This document shows positions 1 to 14,700 of a DNA stretch of 64,000 nt, one piece after another. The stretch is from Hymenopus coronatus (lineage: Eukaryota; Arthropoda; Insecta; Mantodea; Hymenopodidae). The translations under genes and the position numbers were made by a program. The stretch spans positions 387,709,132-387,773,131 of the forward strand of contig CM060900.1 of the NCBI GenBank assembly GCA_030762935.1, written 5' to 3'. Each line of letters starts with the position of its first letter. Positions within the stretch are counted from its first letter, which is position 1. The notes beneath the pieces are model-generated. The model did no database searches. It had not been told where the DNA came from and saw nothing but the letters and a program-made list of their open reading frames with translations.

Positions 1-165
1 TAATGTCCATTAAGCTGGTAGGTCATATCAGATAATGAATGAAATTGGTGAAATGGTGCACAAATGAGTTAAGGGTCCATGGACCTTAAAGTTAGTTGAC
101 ATTTATCTCCTCAGGATAAGAGAAAACCCTAAAATAAATAAAAAGGCCTTATCTGGGTAACTCAG
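1..165 (-). repeat. SINE 3' part, family alpha
   Basis: The reverse complement matches the body of the tRNA-headed repeat at 54244-54465. Both share a GAGTTACC / GGATAAG start, GGGTTTTC, the block CTCCATGGACC or GGTCCATGGACC, and an ending near ATTTCATTCAT. The tRNA-like head is missing, so this is a truncated copy, or it continues outside the window. Confidence 0.6.
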
Positions 166-838
166 CAGAATGTGAAGGGAGTACATTTATCTGACATTAA
201 GTCTTTATCTTCATTCTTTATGGTGAAGAAACAGGCTGTAAAGTTTAAATGTGGTCATTTTTCCATTTCTGATAGTGAATGTCCAAGATGTCAAGTTATC
301 TCTACAACTGAAGAAAACATCGCAGAAATCTAGAATATCATGTTAAAGAGATAGATAAATTAAGACACATGAGGTAACTGACACTGCCTGCTCATACTCA
401 ATGCTATGAATATGAATGATTTGTCATTACAAATTAATTCTCATAAAGTAATTACAATTTACTGTATTGACTAAGTTTAGCAGCTTGTTTTTTTTTTTTT
501 TTTACTATGTTAATACTATAATAATTGTCATCATTTTGTAGTCATTTTTTGCAATGATTTATGTTACAACTACCAAACCTATAAAAATATGTATACATTC
601 ACATCAGTTAGCTAGTTATTTCTAGTTGTGAGTTCGCTGCTAAGTGCCATGGTGATGAGGTATCAACTTTTTGCCCACAGATGACACTGTAGGGCAAAAT
701 CATGATTTGTGGATGCAAAATGGTGGAATTTCTGCCAGGAACCTTCTTCTTCCAAGGTATAGGGTTCTTTTACATGTAAATAAACATTACACGGCCACCA
801 GCTTTTATTTTCTTCTGAAGGAAGCCATGCTAAGAATT
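166..838. other. Unassigned AT-rich DNA
   Basis: I see a T run at 488-503 and no credible coding pattern. The short open frames here show no recognisable domain. Confidence 0.5.
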
Positions 839-849
839 TTTGTGTCCAA

Positions 850-930
850 AAAAATCCATCACCCTCCGCCAGGTTTGAACCTGTAATCTTGGGTTTTAGA
901 GCATGGTAACCACTACACTAAATAGGGCAA
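850..930 (-). repeat. tRNA-like SINE head
   Basis: On the minus strand the order is an A-box-like TAGTGTAGTGGTTACC, then a B-box-like GGTTCAAACC about 35 bases on. The layout is that of an internal pol III promoter. The cloverleaf is degraded, so this is a SINE relic and not a tRNA gene. Confidence 0.5.
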
Positions 931-1839
931 TTTTCAATGTGTAAATTAAGCCTGTATTTATTGGTGGGTATCAATTTTAAGAACTTTTTGGAGTGTACCT
1001 AATGCCCAAGATTGGAATTAGAATCTTTTAAAGTTATTTTATTCTTAGATTTTCTTTAGTGTGGTTAAATTGCTTCTTTATAACTTTAATATTTCTCTCT
1101 TTTTCCTTTTAACTCCTCATAAACCATTCTTCTGTGCTACTTTTATGCTATGTTTCTTTTCATATTCCTTCTCCTTCATCTGAAGGCCAGAATATTGATA
1201 ATTGCATATTTGCAACCTCAGGTTGTATCCACTGTAATTGTCAAAATATGTCTGGGATTTTCAGGAAGCGAAAGCTAAGAGCTTGTAATTTACCAATATG
1301 TAGGGCAGGTTTTGAAAACTGCTTGTTTCTGTGACCTCAGGTTGAATCTGCTATTTTTTGTGCAAATATCTATATGCATGTTTTCCCTGAAAACCCCAAA
1401 GATTGGTGTATGAACTCGCGAAGAAAAGTAAACGCATCATATAGACAGCTCATAAGAATGATTTAACAAAAGAACTACTCTACAGAGAGATTCAGAATCT
1501 CAAAAAACAAAGGAACTAAGTCAACAATCAAATTCAGAAAATCCAGGAAAAATAAAACACGCACACTTCAAGCAATTTCTTTTTCATTCCTGGGCATTGA
1601 TCAACTCAAAAAAAATGGAACAAATATGCCACCCACCAGCAAGTACAAGGGTTATTAGAAAGGTATTGAAACATGGAATATTGGGCACTCTTAGGGACAG
1701 CATTGTTGCTGTGTCAGAATAGCTGACCCATTGATAATGCAATGGTAGCAGGCAGAGTATTGTTGTCTCATTCATTTTCCCTTGTTTTATGTTTGCAGCC
1801 TGAAGTGTGAACATTCTTGCAAGTGCAATGGAGATCCAG

Positions 1840-3045
1840 AGAGAGTATTTTTGTGCAATGCACATGTGGCTTAAATGAAATGCAGTCACTTAAGAATTTG
1901 AGGGGGGGGGGGAGCTTTTGGGGACTATTTTCCATTACATGCCACTGTGTTTTGCCGGTTTGAGAATTCAAAAGGAGGCAGCAATCTCTTAAAGATGAAC
2001 AGAAGAGTGGCAGATTAACAACAGCAGTGACCAAGAAAAACATCCCATTGTAGAAACAATGATAAGCAAAGATCCAAGACTAACCTACAAGGACATTATC
2101 AATTAATTTGCCAAATTTTTCAACCATTCTTCATGAACACATGTGCAAAAAGAAAAATTCAAAATGGGTGCCCCATAATTTATCTGAAGCACAGAAGTTC
2201 ATAGGGTGGAATGGTGCCAAGAAATGCTGCAAAGATTTAACTGTGGAAAATCTCTCCGCGTTTCAGATATTATTACAGGTGACAAAACATGGATATAACA
2301 GTTTGACCCAGAAATAAAATGTCAGTTCTCCATTTCGGTGTTCCCACATGACTGAACAACCAACCATCAAGGTCAAAAGAGCAAGGCTTGCCAGAAAGAA
2401 AATGATTGTTTGTTTCTTCACAAGTGGTCACTTCGTAGCAGTTGTGCTCAAAAAATCAGAAACGTGTTGCTGCAAAATACTGCAGAGAAGTATGCCTTCT
2501 GAAAGTGTTGAAAAGAAAATCTATGAATGGCATCCAAAGGGTCATTTTGTTGCATCTTGATGGTTCATCAGTTAATGTAACAATGGAGTTTCTGCAAGGA
2601 ACTGAGGCGAAACTATTCACTCATCTACCCTATAGTCCCGATATGACACCGTGGGATTTCTTTCTAGTATTTAATGTCCACTTTTACTATATATGGCACC
2701 GCATCAGTGGAATGTGATAGCAGGAGAAATCGGAGAATCCAGAGAAAACCCACCCCTGTGTCACTTTGCAGACAACAAATCCCACATGTGGTTGTCTGGT
2801 ATCGAACTGCAACCACCTTGGTGGAAGATGAGTGATCCAATTTTTCGGCCATTTTCTTCCTCTTCCCTAAGGTGACTGATCACTGATTTTCTAATTCTGA
2901 AGAAGCTGTTGTAGCATACAAAGAGGAGTTATCTGCAGTGCCAGAAACTGAATGGCCTGGATGCTTCCAGAAGTGGTTCCAGAGAATGGAATGCTGCATT
3001 CAGTGCCAGGGGGATTATTTTGAGAAACTAGGATAAACAAAATGT
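1840..3045 (+). mobile_element. Mariner-family transposon remnant, copy 1
   Basis: The + strand in shifting frames recalls a mariner transposase. It shows an HTH-like part ending WVPHNLSEAQKF, then GDKTWI with the first catalytic Asp region, FDPEIK, VKVKRARLARKKMI, the segment corresponding to the second Asp (HLDGSSV), YSPDMTPWDFF, and a C-terminus ending [20 protein letters not shown]. Many frameshifts and stops make it dead. A SINE piece interrupts it at about 2690-2850. Copy 2 at 45880-46905 belongs to the same subfamily, including the G-rich stretch near its 5' side. Confidence 0.85.
2690..2850 (-). repeat. SINE (family beta) inside mariner copy 1
   Basis: The body matches the minus-strand SINE at 20729-20971: a GGCACCGCA start, GGAATG, GGAGAATCC, GAGAAAACC, CACTTTG, and CCCACATGTGGT. 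Mariner transposase sequence lies on both sides, so the SINE inserted after the mariner. Confidence 0.65.
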
Positions 3046-3099
3046 TTCTATGAACATTCATTATTTGATGTGTCAATATATATTTAATGATTCTTGTAT

Positions 3100-6000
3100 A
3101 TAAAATTTCAAAATAACATTGAAAACAAGTACAAAAGATGAAGATGACACACTTCTACCAATTTAGCAGCAATGACTGACCTTCAAAACATATTTAAGGT
3201 AAACACTCAAAAGCAGTTAAAATTTTGAGTAGTCCACCCGAAATATTATTGCAAAAATTAGTGCACATTACTGTATCTTCACAGAAAAATTATTGCTTTT
3301 GGAAATCTTTTGTTTCATTTGAGGATGAATTTTCAAGGATTTTATTGTCAGAGAGTTCATTTTTTGAAAATACAGATATAAATACATATATAATTATTTA
3401 TTGTTTTAATAAAAATGATTTGGTTTACAAAAATAATTACAGTAAAAAGCATCTCTTCCTCACATTATCATATATTCTCTATCTTCTAACTTTAAAACAG
3501 TTGTCTTTGCTGTAGATTTTACATATATTTTAAAAATATTGTTACAAGTGCTTAAATATACAACTTGGTATGTTGATGACAATATGATTGACATCATCAC
3601 ATATTTGAGCTACAGTAATCCATTAATGAGAACATCTGTGACACTAGCTGTACTGCTAACATGGCCAGGTACCACTTTCTCATAGAAGTTACTCAGATTT
3701 ATTATACACTACTTTGTCTGCCAATAAGAAAGAGATTGAAAGGGTAAATAAGCTGCCTTTTCCCTCTGTATTTTGAAGGAAAAAAAGCGAAAAAAAAAAC
3801 TATACCATGGAGATGCTCATGACTGGAAGTTTTTATAAGGGGAGAACTCTCAAACTTACTCATACATGAAAAACCAACCTAAGGCCGTGGTGTTTCTGTA
3901 AATTTTTCAAAGAATAATGGTTTGGTTTGCAATACTGATTTTCCCAGTATGTTAATATTCTATGGCAAATCTACATTATGGTATACACAATAGAAAAGGA
4001 TTTTCCAATTTTTTTTAGAGTAATGATAAAGTTTATTTAAAGAGAGTATAAATTCACTGCATTTGCAAGATCTGTTGGTTTTGGAAAACTGAGTATAGTG
4101 TTTGCATTACTTTTAAGGAAATACTAAACAAAAATCAGTTCAAAAAATCTATTGAACAGATATTTGTAAACAAGGCATACTACTCTGTAGTATATGGATT
4201 ATGAATTTTAGGTCAAAATGTCTTTTGTACATTGTATATGTATGACATTTTTATTGCTTTAATATTCAGATTGTAAATTTTGAAATTTATTAGTAATAAT
4301 TTAATAATTTCTAGTTATTAATCCATGATGTGTTAAAATATAAACCTTGGTTTATCAATATTATGGAATTGAATTTATGGGAAAACATCTTTATTCATAA
4401 TCACGAAATCTTATGGACATTTTGAGATTTCCACCACAGATGTCATTCGGTTAATAAGGGCAATAGATGGCACAGCACAACTCTTAGTGGAACCAGCCAT
4501 GGGAGCAGTAGTCAACAAATTAACTGAAGATAGGAAGGACATTCCCTGAAACTAGTCTTAAAAAGACCTTACATGTAAGCGGAGAGCTTTGAGGTATTTT
4601 AAATTTTTACTCAGCATTCCTGTTTCTATTTTCCTTTAGATAAGGTTTTACAATTTTTTATGTGGTGGATGTACCAGAATTCAAAATTTAAATGTAATTT
4701 AAAACAAGTCAAAACATTCAATAATATTAACGTTGTTAGTTTACATTTTTTATGGTATTTTTGGACCATTTAAAAATATTCAAAAATCAAGTGGGAAACC
4801 TCAATGAATTTGTTTTTTTACACATTTAATATAGTAAGAGTAAAATCAAACTGTACATCATTTTACAAAATATCTACTGAATATAAATATTTCATAAGTC
4901 TATAACACATATCACCTCAAAGAGGATTTTCTGAATTTAAACCACATTTTTCAATTAAATCACTATCCTTTCAATAGTAATACTGTTTCATAAAAACCAA
5001 GTAAATTCTCGAAAAGCCTAAAATTGTTTAGTTTCAAATGATACAGTTCTTTCTGACAGCATATATTGTGAAATGGAAAGACAATTATACAGTAACAATG
5101 CAATCAGAATTATCACTGGTATGCTTATAAATAAATTAGAGTATGTTTCACACTATATTTTTCTTTTGTTTTACTTGTTTCATTTGTATAGCCCTGTAGA
5201 ATAAATTTGGATTACACAAAATATTAATTGTGGAAGAAACCAACATAAACCATTTAATTAGGGTCACCCAGCTTTTTATTCTTTATTTTGTGCATGTCAA
5301 AAACAAACATATCCTCTCTCCTGTGTAATTCACAGTTTTAACTAGAAAGGAGGGATATTTTTTTAAAAATGTATTTAATGCCACTTTAGCTTTGAGGTCA
5401 TAATGTGGCCAGTACATTCTTCACAAACACATTATCAAAGGCATACAATCAAACATGGTGTTCATTTTATTAACAGTAGTTTGGAAAACAATTCACATTA
5501 AATACAAAGTTACACCATCAAACATACAAGCATACATATATGTAACAATATTTTAGAAAACAATTTACACTACTTTTACATCTTTGTGTACAACCTTATA
5601 TGGATTACAGTTCATTAAGGTAGGTCACATATTTTAATCTATAATCCCATAAGCAAAACTGTTTAACGTTGTAGAAATACCTAGAGGGATTCAGTGTTGT
5701 TTTCATTCATTTTTTTATTAAACTCTGTGAAAAGGTGGTAGATGATGTTACTATGGAATAGATCGCATGTTGACTATATCTGTCCTGAGAGATGGTATAA
5801 GTAAATGAGCTTGGAGTGAACAATTTATAGCTAAATGAGGGTGACTTGTTCCCTTCTAGTATGCGATTTGGAGGGGAGGAGAGCAGTGGATCTTCTTACA
5901 TATTGCTGCATATAACGGTATTACAACCGAATGATGGTTGTTGACTCCATTCTAATTTCCATTTATTGGTATTTTGGAGAGTGATTTAGGATATCAGAGT

Positions 6001-8588
6001 ATGGGATTTGGATGTATGTAGGGTAATGTAGGCTTTATCAGCTCTTTCATTCTGTATTATTCCTTGATGGGTCCAAACTAAAACCACATTTTTGCCAGTG
6101 TCAGAGATGTTACTGATTAGTGTTTGGGTATCCTATATTTGCTTATTGTCTTTAGTATAATTTTTCATGCTGGTAAGGTACTTAGAGAATCAGAGCACAT
6201 TATATACCAGTTGTGCTGAGTTGTCAGGGTAAAGCAAGTGCTTGATAAATGGTGTATAATTCAGACTGTAAGTGAAGTAAGGTTATTGTAATCAGCAGTT
6301 ATTACCAATCATGATATATACGCATTTTGTCCACTTGTGGAAACTTTGTCTTCATTTTAAATACCTTGTTATACTGACATGTCCTTTAAATTTATGCAAA
6401 AGGATGAAAATATATTGAAGTTGAAATCTTTAATACTGTAAACTCCTATCAAGTTAAAACACATTCTGCATTAATGACTATTTATGTAAACTGTAGTTTG
6501 TCCATCATAAGTTTTACAAGTCGCACAGTTTGGTGATTAAAGTATTTTCTGTTGTTTACAGTGAATGATTGCTATTGCCCTTTTAATGAGCTCACATACT
6601 GTAATTCTAACCATAAGATACTTGGGCTTTAAGATGAAAGAAGTTGTTGCTTGTAATTTAATGTACTGTAAATTTTATAATACTATAATATGTTAATAGG
6701 GTGTTCTTAACCACCTTATATAAAAAGTATACATAGAAATTTTTCATCCACTTTTATGTATATAATTTCTGATTTGGTCATAATAGACTATATTACGTTA
6801 CAAGCAGTACCCTAAATGTAGTTAAATGAAAGTTTGGAGAAGCATACAGTAACAGCATTATTCATAATGTACAATTTTCTTGAGTCACCTATTTATAAAC
6901 CTTTTAAGAGTACTGTGTAGCTCGCACATTGGTTCTTGAACACTGAACTTGTTCCAGAAAACAGCAAGCCTGGATCTATCCTCTCTGGATTCAGCAAACT
7001 TAAGGCTCATGTTATTCGATAGAATGCAGTGTGAATCATCTGCTCTGAGTACAGTTAAGTGTTAAATATTGTCGTACAGATATTAGTGGTTTTGCATGTG
7101 TTGAATTAAATTTTTTATTTTCTCTATCACCTACAATGAACATAGTAAGTAGAGAAAGTATTGAATTCTACCATAAAATACCAAGATTTAACCAGAAATG
7201 TATGTTTAGAGGTCCCTGAATCCACAAAAAGTATTTTTTTAGAAAAAGGTCCAGATGTGCACACGAAAAGTCTATTACACATCAAGAGTGATATTTAGGT
7301 TCAACATCTTTCAAAGATGTGATACAAAGATTTTCAAAAAAACCCTTACCACACATACTACCCTTTAGATGCCCTATTTTTGCAAAAGTTTTTATTTTCT
7401 CAAAAACGGCTGTAATTATTTTGATTAAAATACCTATTAGTTTCCGAAGTTCACTTTATTTTGGATGACTTCTGCTTAACTGGTAATCCGTAAGAGATAG
7501 ACAAAACTTTAACACACAAAAAATGTTGATCTTGTTAAACTATACAGTTTATGTTTGATACTTTTTTGTGGAGCTAACTATTTATGTGATATTCCTTATT
7601 ATTGGATTAATTTTTCGAGTACTTATACTTTTCTCAAATGGAGAGTTGTCAATCCTTTTATTTATTTTTTCTTGCTTTATTCTGGCCATGCTAAAAGAAC
7701 AGAATTTCAATGCTATTACATGTGACCAGCTTTTAAAAGATTTGACCTTTGCTTTAGTCCAATCTATTTTCTCATTTCCATTGTACCCACAAGGAAATAA
7801 GTAAAAAGTCCATTTCTGATCATGTTTATCTCAATTAGCATGGATTAGATAAAAGAATAAGGTTTTCTAGGAATAGTTTGTTGCAGAATAGGTGGAAGGT
7901 CATGCAAGTGGAATACACCACATTTTTTTATAATGCTTCTTTAATTTCAAATATAAAAGGAAAATCACATCATAGTAAAACTGATTTAACTGATGTTTGT
8001 CAATACAAGAATGAAGATACCAGTGTAAATTTCGATACTCCTCTGAGCTTTGCAAAGACATCCAGAAATTGCAAGGACTGCATCTACAAGCATCTGGCAC
8101 AATATTGTTCATAGATTTTACCAAGAAAAGTATAAATGTGAAGGAGTAATCTTTTGGAATCCTAAAGAAACCATAACATCTCAATAAGAGCAACACAAAT
8201 TGATGAAAGATGGGAGAAAAATGGTCTAATGGAAGAAAGAATTGTAATTAAAGACAATGGGATGAAAAACAATTAAGGATAATAATATTGATAGTGGTTC
8301 CACAGGCATATAAAATTAAAATTTGATTAAATACTATATTATTCAATGGGAAATAATATGTGAAACTGATATCGTTACTGAAACTATGGATTCAATTTTG
8401 TAATGACTGTACGACTTTTCTGCGGAGATGTGTGAAACAAACATTCCAGTGATACTTAAGCAGGTGGCTTCAATTCATTGCTATTGAAGGCCAGTAAGTG
8501 ATTCACAACAAAGTTTACATTTAAAGTTTCAATGTTTAAAAACAATTGTGCGAGCTATTTATCTGGAAGCTGGTAATCACAATGACTC
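3100..8588. other. Unassigned AT-rich DNA downstream of HADH
   Basis: The stretch holds poly(A/T) tracts and scattered short open frames with no recognisable family. Two examples are at 7568-7804 (hydrophobic) and 7878-8114. Part of the HADH 3' UTR must lie at the right end. I see no convincing transposon coding signature or RNA gene. Confidence 0.5.
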
Positions 8589-8722
8589 TCACAGTTTTGA
8601 GTCCTTTTCATATTTGTAGAAGCCTTCACCACTTTTTTTCCCTAGCTTTCCTTCTTTAACCATCTTTGCTAGAAGTTCTGGTGGCTTAAAGAGAGGATTA
8701 GCTGGAAACCTTTTATGCCATC
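8589..8722 (-). CDS. HADH: HADH coding exon 7 (C-terminus and stop)
   Basis: It encodes the last 44 residues (to residue 314) and the TGA at 8591-8589. It starts in [15 protein letters not shown] and ends in the family tail [15 protein letters not shown]. Acceptor TTTTAG/GATGG. I could not fix the poly(A) site downstream. Confidence 0.94.
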
Positions 8723-11700
8723 CTAAAACAAAGAAGCATTAGTTTATTAGAACACAAAACAAAAACAATAAAATTTTGTTTAAATGTGTTAATATGCTTT
8801 TCGTCATATCCCCCTCTCAGGAGAGGGCAACTCCTGCTATTCAGCCAATGCATATATCGTAGGGGCAATATTTTCCCCTAATATTGCATAAAGTTTCCCT
8901 TTAAATTAATTCATACTGCGGTTTGTGATGTCTTCATCTGTAGTTATATAAGAATGCATTTTTTCTGTGAATATGCGTTTATTGTTTTTATGAGGCATAT
9001 CCATAAAATATGTTTCCCACAGATCCCACAGTTAGCAAACCATACACTGCACAAACTGACTGCATACACGTGATAATAAGATGACCTGGAATAGCATAGC
9101 ACATGTACCACCAGAATTTCAGTTCTTACAGTAACACTGTTGCAGCAGTTGCAGATAGAGGCTATTATTTCAGTTCCCACTGAGAGTGATGTGTGGCCTG
9201 TGATAAAAGGTTCTGAATGCACAGAGCATAGGGGGAAAACACTGTAGAGCAGAACAGGGAAGCATTAAGGAGCACTATTGCTTGTATTTACAGAACTTGG
9301 CCACCATTTTTCGCAGATTTGCTGCTCCCTATTGCACGAAATTATCATGAAGTACAGGTTGTTCAGGATAATGTAGGCCTGTAGGTATAGAACATCATAT
9401 AAGTTCCACATTAACATTTTTGTGGTGGTACTATGATGACTGACGAGTTTCTGAACTGGAACAGGACAGGTGATGAAACATGGTTTGCACACAATACCGC
9501 ATAAATAATTCTCGTTAGTTATTTTGTAATTTTTTATAACTTTTATAAGTGTTTTTATTTTTATTATTAATATTATATTATATGTTGTAACCCAGAAACC
9601 AAGCAGCAGTCAATGCATGGTCATCACCATGTATCTCCCTGTAAGACAAACTTCAAGAAGACTATGTCAGTGCGGAAAGTATTGTGTACAATGTTCTGGA
9701 ACAGATAGGACAGTCTCGTCATCAAATTCCTGACTAGATGTGAGACAGTGAATGCTAAATATTACTGAAAAACCCTATTGAAATTGCAGTGGACTATTCA
9801 GAATAAGTGACTGGATGCTTAGTGTTATCTTGCTGCAAGACACAGCTTGGCCACTGATGACTTGAGGGACACACATTTCCTAAAAAAATCTGGCTGGAAG
9901 GTGTTTAACCATCCACCATATAGCCCGGACTGCACTTCAAGCAATTTCCTTCTTTGTTGCTCCTCAAGAAAATTCTATTTCGTCAGTGTCCACATTTTCG
10001 GAATGATAGAGAGGCAGATACTGTTGTCTCACAGTGGTTCTAAATCATAGCAGCAAACTTCTTCAACATAGGGATAAAATGAAGTTGGTTCCATGGAATG
10101 ACAAATTTCTGAATTCTGGAGATGAACAGTTGAAAAGCAACCATACACTTCCTGTATCTGTTCAAATTAATCTTTCAAGTTTCACTCCTGATCCTAGTCA
10201 AAATATTTTACTTGCTAAATACTTATGGAGTCTAGTAATTAATATATCCAGCATAATCCTGTAGGAATAAGGAATGTATAAAGCAAAATGCTGCTCCATT
10301 GAGGTCATATTGCTCACCCACCTGCCAGGCCGCACTGTGGCGGAGTGGTCAGACCACTCGCCTCTCACCTAGATGGCCCGGGTTCTATCCCAAGTGGCCG
10401 CATGTGAGATCTGTGGTGGACGAAGCGGCACAGGAGGGGGTGTCCTCCGGGTTCTCGAGTTTTCTTCGCCATTGCATTCCACCGGGGCTACATCTTCATG
10501 TATCATTAGTGTCATCGCCTGCAGTACCATTGCAGTAAAAGCAGTGTTAAACAGTACCAAAACTAAATAAACCCCACCTGCCATTATTTTGCAACCTCAC
10601 TTTTATAGGGCAAGGTGACACTATTATCAACCTCAACACATACAAAGGTAGCAGTAAATGTGTTGTCACCTATGAAAATGTGTTAAAATGAAAATGAGTT
10701 ACTTGTGATATATTGGATAGGTTTTGGCTTCACAGATTTTGATAACAAAATACTACCGCCCATGCATATTTAGCAAGTAAAACATAGCAGAGTTAATCCA
10801 TCGTTCTGTTAAGCTGTGTCTTTTTTTTAATTTTTTTTTTATTTTTTTTATGTGCCTTGTAACAGCTAAACAAATACCACTACAGCAAAAAGAGTTTCTG
10901 ATACTTAACAGTCAGTTTCACCCAATAATGTTTAATTCAAAATAGTGTTAAAAATTCAAAATCTTCCCGGGCTTCTAGCCAGGTAAAAACTTGGCTTGAC
11001 ACCAACGTTTCGAAGAAGTGCATCTTCTTCGTCTTCAGGGTGAACTGATGGTTTGAGCTTGCGGCGACTGGTATTTATAAGAGCTGGGATGAAGCTAATA
11101 TCTGATTGGTTCGCGTGATATTATGGCCTGGTATTTAAGATGACTGAGACATGGGCACGGACTTCGTAGAAAACAATTTATAGCAGTTATTCGGCTAATG
11201 TTTTGTGTTTGAGCACGCACCTGCTAGAAAATAAGTCTTGGAAGACTGCAGGTAGAGGATTAGGTATTAAGGCTCTTTAACATTGGTGTCCATGCTGAAC
11301 TTAATTGTAGGCCAGAATCGCGATTTAGATTATTTGTTTCAGGTGAGATGGCTAAAGCTTCTTTTACTCTCCTTTCCCAGTAGTTTGAACACTTTGCCAC
11401 TATCTTGGTGTTGGTAAAGTTAGCTCTGTGGCTTTGTTCTATACAGTGTTCAGCCAGTCCAGATTTTTTGGGTTGCATAAGCCTTATTGATCTTTGGTGT
11501 TCAGAAACGCTTTTGGCAATAGTGCGTCCTGTTTGGCCAATGTACGCTGCGCTGCATTCGCAAGGAATGTGGTAGACACCAGGTACTCTGAGAGCTAAAT
11601 TATCTTTAACTGGCCTGACCAAATTTTTGATTTTAGGTGGTGGCTTATGGATGGTTTTGACATTATATTTGTAGAGTAGTCTACTAATCTTTCCCGAAAA

Positions 11701-14700
11701 ATTGCCGGTAAACGGTATATAGGCTATGGCAGCTGGTTTGTCTTTTTGTCGAGTGTTCTTGCTGGGGTTTCTTTTTCATCTGGCTCTTTTCGGCGCTGAT
11801 GTGATGTCCTTGGCTGAATATCCATTTTGTTGGAGTGTGAATTTTAGGTGTTGAAATTCCGTTTGCAGATTATCTGGGTCTGATACAGAAACTGCTCTAT
11901 GTGCCAATGTGTTGAGAATGCCCATTCGTTGTGACTTATGGTGGGAGCTGTTTGCGTTGAGATAAAGATCCGTGTGTGTAGGTTTTCGGTAGAGGGCATG
12001 ACCAAGAGTTCCGTCTGCATTTCTGGTAACCAGAATGTCCAGAAAGGGGAGGGAAGCATTTTTCTCAACTTCCATTGTGAACTGTATTTGTGATCTGAGG
12101 CTATTTAGGTGTGCAAGAAAATCTGGAAGAGTGTGCAGTCCATGCGGCCAAATTACAAATGTATCATCTACATATCTGTAAAAATGTGTAGGTTTTAATG
12201 GGGCTGTGTTAAGTATTTCATGCTCCAGAAACTGGTGACAGAGGAGAGCCCATGGCAACACTGTCTGTCTGCTCGTTTGCCATACAGAAAATAAGTGGAA
12301 GTAAGTGTGTGACTAAACAGTGCAGTAATACCAGGTGGAAAGTGTTCTGACAATAGTTGTATTGTTTCCACAAGGGGAATTCTGGTGAAGAGAGATACCA
12401 CATTGAAACTAACTAACAGGTCGATGGTCTCTTCACCAGAGTTCCCCTTGCGGAAACAATATAACTAATGTCAGAACACTTTCCACCTGGTATTACTGCA
12501 CTGTTTAGTCACACACTTACTTCCACTTATTTTCTGTATGGCAACACCTACTACGAGCAGACAGACGGTGTTGCCATGGGCTCTCCTCTATCACCAGCTA
12601 TTGCCAACTTCTATATGGAGTTTCTGGAGCATGAAATACTTAACACAGCCCCATTAAAACCTACACATTTTTACAGATATGTAGATGATACATTTGTAAT
12701 TTGGCCGCATGGACTGCACACTCTTCCAGATTTTCTTGCACACCTAAATAGCCTCAGATCACAAATACAGTTCACAATGGAAGTTGAGAAAAATGCTTCC
12801 CTCCCCTTTCTGGACATTCTGGTTACCAGAAAAGCGGACGGAACTCTTGGTCATGCCTTCTACTGAAAACTTACACACACGGATCTTTATCTCAACGCAA
12901 ACAGCTTCCACCATAAGTCACAACGAATGGGCATTCTCAACACATTGGCACATAGAGCAGTTTCTGTATCAGACCCAGATAATCTGCAAACGGAATTTCA
13001 ACACCTAAAATTCACACTCCTAACAAAATGGATATTCAGCCAAGGACATCACATCAGCGCTGAAAAGAGCCGGACGAAAAAGAAACCCCAGCAAGAACAC
13101 TCAACAAAAAGACAAACCAGCTGCCATAGCATATATACCGTTTACCGGCAATTTTTCGGGAAAGATTAGTAGACTACTCTACAAATATAATGTCAAAACC
13201 ATCCATAAGCCACCACCTAAAATCAAAAATTTGGTCAGGCCAGTTAAAGATAATTTAGCTCTCAGAGTACCTGGTGTCTACCACATTCCTTGCGAATGCA
13301 GCGCAGCGTACATTGGCCAAACAGGACGCACTATTGCCAAAAGCGTTTCTGAACACCAAAGATCAATAAGGCTTATGCAACCCGAAAAATCTGGACTGGC
13401 TGAACACTGTATAGAACAAAGCCACAGAGCTAACTTTACCAACACCAAGATAGTGGCAAAGTGTTCAAACTACTGGGAAAGGAGAGTAAAAGAAGCTTTA
13501 GCCATCTCACCTGAAACAAATAATCTAAATCGCGATTCTGGCCTACAATTAAGTTCAGCATGGACACCAGTGTTAAAGAGCCTTAATACCTAATCCTCTA
13601 CCTGCAGTCTTCCAAGACTTATTTTCTAGCAGGTGCGTGCTCAAACACAAAACATTAGCCGAATAACTGCTATAAATTGTTTTCTACGAAGTCCGTGCCC
13701 ATGTCTCAGTCATCTTAAATACCAGGCCATAATATCACGCGAACCAATCAGATATTAGCTTCATCCCAGCTCTTATAAATACCAGTCGCCGCAAGCTCAA
13801 ACCATTAGTTCACCCTGAAGACGAAGAAGATGCACTTCTTCGAAACGTTGGTGTCAAGCCAAGTTTTTACCTGGCTAGAAGCCCGAGAAGATTTTGAATT
13901 AATACGTCGCCAGGAAAGCTTCAGTTCTTATTTTAAATTCCTTTACGGGAAAGGAATTTACCAGGCAATTAGGAAACATCAAGACCTACGCGAAAAGAAA
14001 GGTAAATTACTCAGCTCCTTGGCGTTCTTATCCAGGTGCCGAGACAAAGAAATTACGCCCAAGTTTGTAAGACTTCGTTACCCAGTGAAAAATGCCTCAA
14101 CATCTAAAATACTTAGATGCGCCAGCTTAGCCCTGGTAAGGGAACGAATCAAGGATACCCGTAATGAGCTGTCTATCGTTGATCAGAAGTTACTGGAATC
14201 CTTTTGGCTTCTTTCTAGCAAGCTTTCACCTCTAGATTGGGACAGAGTTGACCACTCCTCTTTTGCACAAGGCAATGCTACTCTACTGCGTTGCACTAAG
14301 CGGCAAACTAAGAAATTTGCAAGTCTATCTAAGCAAAATGAACCTGTACCACCATTGGACACCGATCGTATCATCTACAACCTTACCAATCTCCAGCTAG
14401 ACGAACCTACCACCTCCGTTCTAGCTAAAGGGCTCAACTTCGCTCCCACGCCTAGGCAAATATCAGTGGCAGACACCATCAGTTCTATTGAAGCCGCCAT
14501 TTGTCAACTTCCATCAGCAAGTGCAGAAGAAATACGCCGTGAGGTAGCAAGAGCTTAAAAAAAGGCAACCCTACCTACTTCAAACATCAGCCGAGAAGAA
14601 AGTAAGGCCTAACATTCCCTTCGAAAAAACGACAACTTGGTTGTTTTACCAGCTGACAAAGGGAACGCCACGGTACTCCTCTCTTCCGTGCAATACCAAC

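Noticed and set aside
7568..7804. Small membrane protein gene
   Set aside because: Hydrophobic only because of T-rich codons; no start context, homology or splice evidence.
10328..10400. Functional tRNA gene
   Set aside because: It is the head of a 245-bp SINE with a target duplication and an unrelated body; no complete cloverleaf.
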